The notes under the pieces were generated by a model. That model was given only the letters and a program-made list of their open reading frames with translations, did not search any database and was not told the DNA's origin. 5,085 nucleotides of DNA. Origin: Ruminococcus sp. Its GTDB lineage: Bacteria; Bacillota; Clostridia; Oscillospirales; Ruminococcaceae. Below are positions 1 through 5,085 of the stretch, piece after piece (positions within the stretch are counted from its first letter, which is position 1; the number at the start of each line of letters is the position of its first letter). Made by a program: the position numbers and the translations under genes. The stretch covers positions 1 through 5,085 of the forward strand of contig JAAVHM010000175.1 of the NCBI GenBank assembly GCA_014799675.1, written 5' to 3'.

Positions 1-1
1 T

Positions 2-58
2 CTTAACGGCAGGGAATTTACCGTAAAGGACGTCTGGTTTGCAGACAAGTTCCTATAA
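2..58 (+). CDS. 3' end of an unidentified upstream gene (partial)
   Basis: Reading from position 2 gives 18 codons that end in LNGREFTVKDVWFADKFL and then TAA at 56-58. The frame is open to the left edge and uses codons like those of the neighbouring genes, so it is probably the C-terminus of a real protein. The piece is too short to assign a family. No terminator-like hairpin follows, although the next gene has its own promoter further on. Another possibility is chance open frame, because 18 codons is weak evidence. Confidence 0.45.
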   Translation, partial: LNGREFTVKDVWFADKFL

Positions 59-128
59 TTTATCATGAACTATAATTACAGAAATTCCCGCAAAAGTGTA
101 TATTTTTTGATATATTTTCATAAAAAGC

Positions 129-158
129 TTGCAATGCATATGCATTTTATGGTATAAT
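129..158 (+). promoter_or_regulatory. Sigma-A-type promoter with extended -10, driving the PHP gene
   Basis: A -35 box TTGCAA (129-134) is separated by 18 bp from a perfect -10 box TATAAT (153-158). A TG dinucleotide at 150-151 gives an extended -10 (TGGTATAAT). Transcription should start near 164-166, leaving a leader of about 175 nt before the ATG at 342. This is the best promoter in the window. It lies downstream of the stop codon of the partial left-edge gene, so the PHP gene is probably its own transcription unit start. Confidence 0.75.
133..146. promoter_or_regulatory. 14-bp perfect palindrome inside the promoter; candidate operator
   Basis: AATGCATATGCATT reads identically on both strands. 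It overlaps the last two bases of the -35 box and fills most of the 18-bp spacer, leaving the -10 box free. A dimeric regulator bound here would compete with RNA polymerase. That role is inferred from position and symmetry only; no regulator gene lies in the window, and the sequence does not match an operator I can name. Confidence 0.45.
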
Positions 159-170
159 TAAAGTAGTATA

Positions 171-286
171 CAGAAGGCTGAGCCTTTACCCTTTTAGGCA
201 TACTATGCCAATACGGGTAAATTGCTCCCATGGGTAACGATATTTTTGTACCGTTACCTGTCAAACGGCTGAAATTTTATCGGCTC
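171..286 (+). promoter_or_regulatory. Structured 5' leader upstream of the PHP gene; candidate cis-regulatory RNA
   Basis: The transcript leader contains several stems that can fold together. GAGCC (180-184) pairs with GGCTC (282-286) as a closing helix. TTTACCC (185-191) pairs with GGGTAAA (215-221) and encloses a GGCAT/ATGCC hairpin (197-201 with 205-209). GGTAACG (233-239) pairs with CGTTACC (252-258), with a further G-U pair (232 with 259). Alternative pairings also exist: TTACCC (186-191) can use GGGTAA at 232-237, and AAGGC (174-178) can form a local hairpin with GCCTT (182-186). The leader does not match the consensus of any riboswitch or T-box I can recall. There is no U-tract terminator before the start codon, so any control would more likely act on translation. 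Confidence 0.4.
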
Positions 287-302
287 TTTGTTTGCAGTTA
301 TG

Positions 303-333
303 TCCTTGTTAAAAAAAGATTTATCTAAGGAGG
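303..333 (+). promoter_or_regulatory. Strong ribosome binding site of the PHP gene, within a possible SD-sequestering hairpin
   Basis: AAGGAGG at 327-333 is a near-perfect Shine-Dalgarno sequence, 8 nt before the ATG at 342. It decides the start: the in-frame TTG at 288 and ATG at 300 have no purine-rich site before them. TCCTT at 303-307 is complementary to AAGGA at 327-331, and a G-U pair (308 with 326) extends the helix to 6 bp. This hairpin would bury most of the SD. The SD itself is certain; the regulatory hairpin is a weaker inference, because the loop is long and A+U-rich. Confidence 0.65.
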
Positions 334-341
334 ATAAGGTT

Positions 342-1181
342 ATGGTTGGCGACCTTCATTGTCATACTAAGCTTTCCGACGGTTCTTTGGGAATTGAAGA
401 TATCATCGTCCAGGCGAAAAGAACGGGAATTGATTTTATTTCAATTACCGACCACGACACTATGTCATCAATTTCCCGTTCAAAAATATTGGGCGACAGA
501 TACGGCGTCCGTGTGCTTCCCGGGGTGGAGCTTTCCGCCTGGGACAAGACCAGAGGGCGAAAGGTACATATTCTCTGCTACGCTCCCCAGAAGCCGGACA
601 GGCTTGAGGGCGTGTGCATAAAGGCTTGCGAGATCAGAAAGACCTGCGCTAAGGAAATGGTGGAAAATGTCATGAAGATCTACCCCATTACCGCAGAAAG
701 CGTTATGAAGTATGCAACAGGCTCAAAAAGTATTTTTAAGCAGCATATCATGCACGCTCTTATCGACTACGGCTATACAACCGAGTTTTACGGCGAGCTT
801 AACGACAAGCTGTTCAACCTGAAAAACGGCACTTGTATCGTCGAGCGAGAATATCCCGACGTAAACTTTGTCCTTGACCTTATACATTCGGCAAGGGGCG
901 TTGCGGTCATGGCGCACCCCGTATATTACGATTCTCTGGACTTGCTTGAAGAGCTTGCACAAAAGGGCAAGCTTGACGGCGTTGAAGCGTACCACTACAC
1001 GGCAAACGACGAGCAGCAGAAGAAGATACTTGAAGTTGCCGAAAAGTACAACCTTATCGTAACAGGCGGTTCGGACTTCCACGGTCTGTACAACGCCTAC
1101 CCCACATACATAGGCAGCAACACAACAAGCAAGGAAAATATTGACAGGATTATAAAGCTTGCCAACAAAAAAGAGAAGTAG
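342..1181 (+). CDS. PHP-domain metal-dependent phosphoesterase (YciV/TrpH-like)
   Basis: The product is 279 aa and has the polymerase-and-histidinol-phosphatase fold. Metal-ligand motifs appear in the expected order: DLHCHT with H6 and H8, SDG with D13, TDHDT with D37-H38, GVEL with E63, H76, a probable H135 or H138, AHP with H192, and GGSDFHG with D245 and H247. Length and motif spacing fit the stand-alone PHP family that includes E. coli YciV (RNase AM) and a Chromobacterium enzyme acting on 3',5'-bisphosphate nucleotides such as pAp. Likely role: a cytoplasmic di- or tri-metal enzyme removing phosphate from nucleotides or RNA 5' ends; the exact substrate cannot be read from sequence. There is no signal peptide or membrane segment. 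The start at 342 places DLHCHT at residues 4-9, as is usual for the family, and follows a strong SD; starting at 288 would add 18 unlikely residues. It has its own promoter and a long leader. Confidence 0.9.
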   Translation: MVGDLHCHTKLSDGSLGIEDIIVQAKRTGIDFISITDHDTMSSISRSKILGDRYGVRVLPGVELSAWDKTRGRKVHILCYAPQKPDRLEGVCIKACEIRKTCAKEMVENVMKIYPITAESVMKYATGSKSIFKQHIMHALIDYGYTTEFYGELNDKLFNLKNGTCIVEREYPDVNFVLDLIHSARGVAVMAHPVYYDSLDLLEELAQKGKLDGVEAYHYTANDEQQKKILEVAEKYNLIVTGGSDFHGLYNAYPTYIGSNTTSKENIDRIIKLANKKEK

Positions 1182-1196
1182 CGGGGAAGCCCCCGC
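1181..1196. repeat. G+C-rich hairpin at the 3' end of the PHP gene, without U-tract
   Basis: GCGGGG (1181-1186) and CCCCGC (1191-1196) form a 6-bp G+C-only stem with a 4-nt AAGC loop. The first G is the last base of the TAG stop codon. The following bases are GGGCAGTGTCACC, so it is not a classical intrinsic terminator. An alternative is the overlapping palindrome CCCGCGGG (1192-1199). It could protect the 3' end of the PHP transcript or be part of a dispersed intergenic element. Confidence 0.5.
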
Positions 1197-1243
1197 GGGC
1201 AGTGTCACCACCAAAGTTAAATTTAATAATTTTTACCTTATCA

Positions 1244-1261
1244 CGCCCCCTCAAGGGGGTG
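1244..1261. repeat. CCCCC/GGGGG hairpin in the spacer; REP-like element or atypical terminator
   Basis: CCCCC (1246-1250) and GGGGG (1255-1259) form a stem around a TCAA loop, extendable by a G-U pair (1245 with 1260) and a C-G pair (1244 with 1261). Neither strand has a U-tract directly after the stem: the + side continues TGGGTCAC and the - side GATAAGG. It stands out as a G+C island between A+T-rich stretches. With the hairpin at 1181-1196 it accounts for the 150-nt spacer, in which I find no convincing promoter for the next gene. The rest of the spacer (1262-1317) is A+T-rich and includes a weak inverted repeat, ACAATAT (1266-1272) with ATATTGT (1289-1295). Confidence 0.5.
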
Positions 1262-1331
1262 GGTCACAATATAAATAATTAAAAAATAATATTGTTATAT
1301 CAAGACGTTAAGCAATCAGGAGGAATTTTCT

Positions 1332-2315
1332 ATGGAAACAAAAATAGGCACAAGCTTTCAGATACGCAGTTCATTCAGCGGGGGAAGAAATGTTTCTGCC
1401 CGCAGGAACGTTTATACCAACTCTACAAAAACGCAGAATGCAAATGCGGATACTTTTACACGTTCTTATTTCGATTTATCGGGTGAAATCGAAAACAATT
1501 CTACCTGTTTCTATTTAGAGCATCGTGAAGAGCTTGAAAAGTTTACCGAGAATGCAAAAAAGGCTGTGCGGTTGGAACCCCTCAACATTGCAAAGGACGA
1601 TTATGCGGGCAGGACTAAATTTAACTTTGACATAATAAAGTATTGCGAGACAAGCTTGAATAAGAATATTTCCCAAAGGCTTGAAGAAGCAGGTGTTCCT
1701 AAGGACGTGACTTTTGAATTTGATTTTAATTATAGTTCTGATATTGTTTCAAGCAATATTGAAATCACTGAAATATCCGATGAAAAGTATCGTGAAACTG
1801 TTGAGAATATTTTGTCGGGAAGTAAGGGACAATTTACCTTTATTTCGTGTGCTTCAAGAGTTATGAACGGCTATATATCTTCTTTATATTATCCTTGGAT
1901 ATCAAATGCTCTTGACCGCTGCTTTGAGCAGGATATAAACGACCTTAGCATTGATGAAAATGGTAATCTTAGAGGTGTAAATGAAAATCTCCAAGCGGCA
2001 TTTGACGCCGAAAAGAAAGCCGGAGAAAAAGGCGAGTATTTTGACGTGATACGGGAGTTCAATTTCCCAGTAAATAATATCGAAGCCATAGTAAAACGGC
2101 TGGTATCGGAAGAAAATATCACACCGAATATTTCTCACATGGGATATGACGGAGAGTGCATTTACACCAACGACGGCGAGTTCAAGTTCGGAAAAGATTT
2201 TGACCCGAATTTGTTCGGTGAGGAAAAGTATGTAATGAGGGGAACATCGGCATTATTTATGACAGTTTACGGTCATACTAACAGTTGGCTCAAAAACTAT
2301 GAAAAATTTTATTAA
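1332..2315 (+). CDS. Hypothetical protein, paralogue 1 of a tandem pair
   Basis: I do not recognise the family of this 327-aa product. It starts at an ATG placed 7 nt after a strong AGGAGGA site (1318-1324). There is no signal peptide, lipobox or obvious membrane segment, so it appears soluble. Three zones are visible. A basic, Ser/Thr/Asn-rich N-terminus (about 1-45) begins METKIGTSF and contains RRNVY at 24-28. A variable middle segment follows (about 46-100). A mixed helical/strand domain (about 100-327) contains LEEAGVP (117-123), MNGYISS (178-184), a DENGN turn, and ITPNISHMGYDG followed by IYTNDG (263-282), ending in WLKNYEKFY. The C-terminal domain and the N-terminal block align with the next gene at about 45% identity by eye. 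Third positions look more A+T-rich than in paralogue 2. The conserved polar and glycine signature could be a binding or catalytic surface, but no known catalytic motif is visible. Confidence 0.85.
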   Translation: METKIGTSFQIRSSFSGGRNVSARRNVYTNSTKTQNANADTFTRSYFDLSGEIENNSTCFYLEHREELEKFTENAKKAVRLEPLNIAKDDYAGRTKFNFDIIKYCETSLNKNISQRLEEAGVPKDVTFEFDFNYSSDIVSSNIEITEISDEKYRETVENILSGSKGQFTFISCASRVMNGYISSLYYPWISNALDRCFEQDINDLSIDENGNLRGVNENLQAAFDAEKKAGEKGEYFDVIREFNFPVNNIEAIVKRLVSEENITPNISHMGYDGECIYTNDGEFKFGKDFDPNLFGEEKYVMRGTSALFMTVYGHTNSWLKNYEKFY

Positions 2316-2363
2316 TATTAAATTTTAATTTGAAAAATATTTGCAAAAAGGGAGAGGTCTAAT

Positions 2364-3323
2364 ATGCATACAAAAATAAGTACAGGCTTTAGTCTGAGAG
2401 GTACTTTCAGAAGCAGCAGAAGAAACTCTGTTAATTTGAGGAACGTCTACAGAAGCTCCTCAAGATCAAGTTCGGACGCGTTATCGAAGCTGTCGTCTGA
2501 CAGTACAGGCTACTATAAAGGCTCGGTGCTGTCGGGAAAAAGAGGCAGCAGTTACAAAAATTCAATCACGTCCTTAAATGATATCAAGATAAGCAGCAGT
2601 AAGCTGCCGACGAACACAAGCCAGATTTCAAAGGAAAATTATGAGGTAAAAGCTGTCAATAACTTTAAGGTCATAAACAATGCACAGAAGAGTTTGAATG
2701 AGAGTATCCCCAAATGGCTGGAAGAAGCGGGCGTCCCCGCAGACGTGAAATTTGAATTTGATTATAACATTGACACGCAAAAGGCGGAGGTCACAAAAAT
2801 ATCAGATGAACAGTACCGCGAAAGCGTTGAGGCGGTTCTCAACAAAAATATGGGCAAGGAAACGCTTTATACCGCATTTGCTTCAAGAATTATGAACGGG
2901 TATATTTCCTCGGCGTACTATTCTTCTGCCGCAAAAAGCCTTGAAAGCTGCTTCGGACAGGATATAGACGAGCTTTCCCTTGACAGAAACGGCAATATCA
3001 TAGGAGCAAACGCAAGCCTGCAAAGGGCGTTGAAAGCCTCCAAAAACGGCAGGGAGTACACTTCAATTTCAAGCCGCAAGTTCCCCGCGGACGATATCGA
3101 GGGACTGCTGAAGCGTTTGCTTTCGGACAAAAAGATCACTCCCAACGTTTCCCATATCGGATACGACGGCAGGAGCATTTACACAAATGACGGCAAATTC
3201 AAGCTTGGAAAGAGTTTTGATTCAAGTATGTTCAATGACAACCGCTATATAATGAGAGGAGCAATAGCATTATACGGCAATAATTCTTACGACACTTGGC
3301 TTGAAAATGAAAAATTATTCTAA
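2364..3323 (+). CDS. Hypothetical protein, paralogue 2 of a tandem pair
   Basis: This 319-aa product is a paralogue of the preceding gene, 48 nt downstream of its stop. Its SD is GGGAGAGG (2350-2357), 6 nt before the ATG. The N-terminus starts MHTKISTGFSLR and carries RNVY at 26-29, mirroring paralogue 1. Residues 16-90 are very rich in Ser, Arg and Lys and are probably disordered. From about residue 98 the conserved domain runs to the end: LEEAGVP (119-125), MNGYISS (177-183), CFGQDIDELSLDRNGN, ITPNVSHIGYDG plus IYTNDG (258-277), IMRG, and a final WLENEKLF. There is no signal peptide or transmembrane stretch. It most likely arose by an old tandem duplication, because only the signature positions stay fixed. 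Function is unknown. It may share a transcript with paralogue 1 and with the malic enzyme 40 nt downstream. Confidence 0.85.
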   Translation: MHTKISTGFSLRGTFRSSRRNSVNLRNVYRSSSRSSSDALSKLSSDSTGYYKGSVLSGKRGSSYKNSITSLNDIKISSSKLPTNTSQISKENYEVKAVNNFKVINNAQKSLNESIPKWLEEAGVPADVKFEFDYNIDTQKAEVTKISDEQYRESVEAVLNKNMGKETLYTAFASRIMNGYISSAYYSSAAKSLESCFGQDIDELSLDRNGNIIGANASLQRALKASKNGREYTSISSRKFPADDIEGLLKRLLSDKKITPNVSHIGYDGRSIYTNDGKFKLGKSFDSSMFNDNRYIMRGAIALYGNNSYDTWLENEKLF

Positions 3324-3363
3324 TAATTATTTTAATAATATAATACAGAAAGAAGTTTAAATA

Positions 3364-4539
3364 ATGGATATTATGCAGTCATCTTTAGAAAAACACTATG
3401 AATGGAAAGGCAAGATAGAGGTTGTTTCCCGCTGCGAGGTAAGCAACAGGGAACAGCTTTCCAACGCCTACACTCCCGGGGTGGCACAGCCCTGTCTGGA
3501 AATTGAGAAAAATCCCGACCTGTCCTACGACCTTACCCGCCGCGCAAATCTTGTTGCGGTAATTACCGACGGCACGGCAGTCCTCGGCTTGGGTGACATA
3601 GGTCCAAGGGCTTCAATGCCCGTAATGGAGGGCAAATGCGCCCTGTTCAAGGAATTCGCAGGCGTGGACGCTTTCCCCATATGCGTAAATTCAAAGGACG
3701 TGGACGAAATTGTCCGTACAATAGAGCTTATTTCCTATAGCTTCGGCGGTATAAATTTAGAGGATATTTCCGCACCCCGCTGTTTCGAGATAGAGCGCAG
3801 GCTTAAAGAAAAGCTCGATATTCCCGTGTTCCACGACGACCAGCACGGTACGGCAATTGTGGCTTCCGCGGCAATGCTCAACGCCGCAAAGGTCAGCGGC
3901 AAGAAGTTAGAGGACATGACCCTCGTAATAAACGGCGCAGGTGCGGCAGGCTGTGCAATTGCAAAGCAGTTTATTTCCCTGGGAATAGGGGACATTATCA
4001 TGGTGGACATTAAGGGTATAATCTGCGACGGAGACGAATTTGAAAATCCCTCTCACTACGAAATAGCTAAAATTACAAATAAAAACCACCGCAAAGGCGG
4101 TCTTGCGGACGCTCTCAAAGGCTCGGACGCTTTTATCGGAGTTTCCAAGCCAAATCTTGTTTCACAGGATATGGTGCGTTCCATGGCGGATAAGCCAATA
4201 ATTTTCGCAATGGCAAACCCCACTCCCGAAATAATGCCCGACCTTGCCAAGGAAGCGGGAGCTTTCGTTGTGGGTACGGGACGTTCCGACTTCCCTAATC
4301 AGATAAACAACGTAATAGCATTCCCGGGCGTTTTCAAGGGAGCGCTTGCAGTCCGTGCAAGCGATATAAACGAGGACATGAAGCGTGCGGCGGCATATGC
4401 AATTGCAGGTGCTGTAGGCGACAAGCTTTGCGCCGAGTATATACTTCCCGACGCATTTGACAAGAGCCTTGCAGACGTTATTGCAAAAGCTGTTGCGGAC
4501 GCGGCTGTAAAGTCTGGTGTTGCAAGAATTACCAAATAA
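3364..4539 (+). CDS. Short-form malic enzyme (malate dehydrogenase, oxaloacetate-decarboxylating)
   Basis: The product is a 391-aa cytoplasmic enzyme converting L-malate and NAD(P)+ to pyruvate, CO2 and NAD(P)H, linking C4 acids to pyruvate. The N-terminal catalytic domain shows AYTPG with the catalytic Tyr36, the GDIG block (77-80), GKCALFK with the probable catalytic Lys91, LEDI with metal ligands E133 and D134, and HDDQHGTA (157-164) with ligand D159. The NAD(P)-binding domain starts with NGAGAAG (190-196), then VDIKG (214-218), NPTPE (285-289) and FPNQINNV (310-317). Asp215 at the end of the second strand may favour NAD, but cofactor choice is uncertain. There is no phosphotransacetylase-like extension, unlike the roughly 760-aa MaeB type, and no ACT domain. 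The ATG at 3364 follows a weak AGAAAGAAG site (3347-3355); M4 is a poorer start by spacing. The gene looks intact. Confidence 0.96.
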   Translation: MDIMQSSLEKHYEWKGKIEVVSRCEVSNREQLSNAYTPGVAQPCLEIEKNPDLSYDLTRRANLVAVITDGTAVLGLGDIGPRASMPVMEGKCALFKEFAGVDAFPICVNSKDVDEIVRTIELISYSFGGINLEDISAPRCFEIERRLKEKLDIPVFHDDQHGTAIVASAAMLNAAKVSGKKLEDMTLVINGAGAAGCAIAKQFISLGIGDIIMVDIKGIICDGDEFENPSHYEIAKITNKNHRKGGLADALKGSDAFIGVSKPNLVSQDMVRSMADKPIIFAMANPTPEIMPDLAKEAGAFVVGTGRSDFPNQINNVIAFPGVFKGALAVRASDINEDMKRAAAYAIAGAVGDKLCAEYILPDAFDKSLADVIAKAVADAAVKSGVARITK

Positions 4540-4581
4540 AAGGTCAGGTCAGTAATTCTGATTTATAATAGGAGTGTCACT

Positions 4582-5085
4582 ATGAAAAGGGTCTTATTGG
4601 TAATTTTATCGCTTATGGTTTTGTGTACACTTTCGGGGTGCGGAAAAGACGAAGCGGTTACCGTTGAACCTCCCGAAAACGGCTGGACGCATGAATTGCT
4701 TGATAAGACAATTTACATTAACGGTATAAATTATGATTATCCCGTAAAATGGGGCGACCTTAAGAAAAAGTATACGTACAAAGTGATATCAGAAAATCCC
4801 GATGGCGGGTATATATTTTTCCATTATAAAAACGCAAACGCTTTTTCCGGTAGTTTACTTTATAAGAATACAGTCTCTGATAGTTCGGAAATGGATTTCG
4901 CAATTTTTATAAATAACGAGTCAGGAAGTAAAATCCCAAGTGAAGAATTAGTATCCGTAAACGGATTAAGGTTAAATGACACCTATGATGATATGATAGA
5001 AAAATTAGGCGAACCCGATGACGCTTATGAAGATGCAGGTTATAGATACGGAATAAATACTTACCAGTACTTTATGGACGGCGAA
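4582..5085 (+). CDS. Putative lipoprotein of unknown function (5' part, runs off the window)
   Basis: The first 168 codons are open to the right edge with no stop. The ATG follows AGGAGT (4570-4575). The N-terminus is a lipoprotein signal: MKR, a hydrophobic core (about 4-17), then the lipobox LSGC with Cys20 as the lipidated residue. The protein is therefore expected to be anchored to the outer face of the cytoplasmic membrane. The mature part is acidic and aromatic. It contains a YDYPVKWGDL segment (about 51-60) and a NGLRLNDTYDDMIEKLGEPD segment (127-146). The latter resembles the short helix plus LGEPD pattern of small extracytoplasmic lipoproteins in Clostridia and of SmpA/OmlA-like folds, but I cannot assign a family. 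It lies 42 nt after the malic enzyme with no clear terminator between; a functional link is not evident. Confidence 0.85.
   Translation, partial: MKRVLLVILSLMVLCTLSGCGKDEAVTVEPPENGWTHELLDKTIYINGINYDYPVKWGDLKKKYTYKVISENPDGGYIFFHYKNANAFSGSLLYKNTVSDSSEMDFAIFINNESGSKIPSEELVSVNGLRLNDTYDDMIEKLGEPDDAYEDAGYRYGINTYQYFMDGE

Noticed and set aside
53..77. Direct repeat CTATAATT at 53-60 and 70-77
   Set aside because: It is 8 bp of A+T-rich sequence with no -35 partner and no further copies; chance is likely.
81..120. A+T-rich stretch after the left-edge gene as an intrinsic terminator
   Set aside because: Only a weak TATAT/ATATA stem can form around the T-run; there is no G+C-rich stem before it.
288..341. 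TTG at 288 or ATG at 300 as the start of the PHP protein
   Set aside because: Neither has a ribosome binding site, and both add residues before the DLHCHT motif that normally sits at the N-terminus. The ATG at 342 has a near-perfect SD at 8 nt.
723..1214. Long open frame on the - strand (163 codons) opposite the PHP gene
   Set aside because: It is a shadow of the coding strand: no SD, low-complexity hydrophobic translation, and the PHP motifs on the + strand are clear.
1292..1486. Small + strand open frame overlapping the start of paralogue 1
   Set aside because: It lies out of frame with paralogue 1, has no SD of its own, and its product looks like frame-shifted coding sequence.
3315..3344. 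TATAAT at 3339-3344 as a promoter for the malic enzyme
   Set aside because: The -10 is perfect, but the bases at -35 distance (around TTATTC) match poorly, and TATAAT is expected by chance in such an A+T-rich spacer.
4541..4569. TATAAT at 4564-4569 as a promoter for the lipoprotein, and a TCAG/CTGA stem (4549-4561) as a terminator
   Set aside because: Transcription from that -10 would start at or after the SD and there is no -35 box. The 4-bp stem is too weak for termination. The tandem AGGTC AGGTC at 4541-4550 is too short to interpret.

Overview
The window most likely comes from a low-to-moderate G+C Gram-positive anaerobe, probably a gut-type Clostridia such as a Ruminococcus/Oscillospiraceae relative. 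The clues are strong AGGAGG-type ribosome binding sites, a sigma-A-like promoter, A+T-rich spacers, a lipobox lipoprotein and a short-form malic enzyme. This placement is an inference from style; there is no rRNA or other marker gene. Every gene lies on the + strand.

Layout. Positions 2-58 are the last 18 codons of an unrecognised upstream gene. Positions 59-341 hold a good promoter with a 14-bp perfect palindrome inside it, followed by a long leader rich in inverted repeats. A PHP-domain metallo-phosphoesterase (342-1181) follows; its start is better placed at the ATG at 342 than at the upstream TTG or ATG codons. Positions 1181-1331 carry two G+C-rich hairpins without U-tracts. Next come two tandem paralogous genes of unknown function (1332-2315 and 2364-3323), a short-form malic enzyme (3364-4539), and the first 168 codons of a lipoprotein that runs off the right edge (4582-5085).

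The spacers between the two paralogues (48 nt), paralogue 2 and malic enzyme (40 nt), and malic enzyme and lipoprotein (42 nt) hold no convincing terminator. Co-transcription is therefore possible, but nothing shows a shared pathway. Malic enzyme is central carbon metabolism, the PHP protein resembles nucleotide or RNA-end phosphoesterases, and the paralogues and lipoprotein are unassigned.

The two observations most worth a second look are the structured leader with its possible SD-sequestering hairpin upstream of the PHP gene, and the tandem paralogue pair. The paralogues keep both a short N-terminal block and a C-terminal domain with a near-invariant SHxGYDG...IYTNDG signature, around a divergent Ser-rich linker. 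No CRISPR array, tRNA, rRNA, insertion sequence or defence system was seen.
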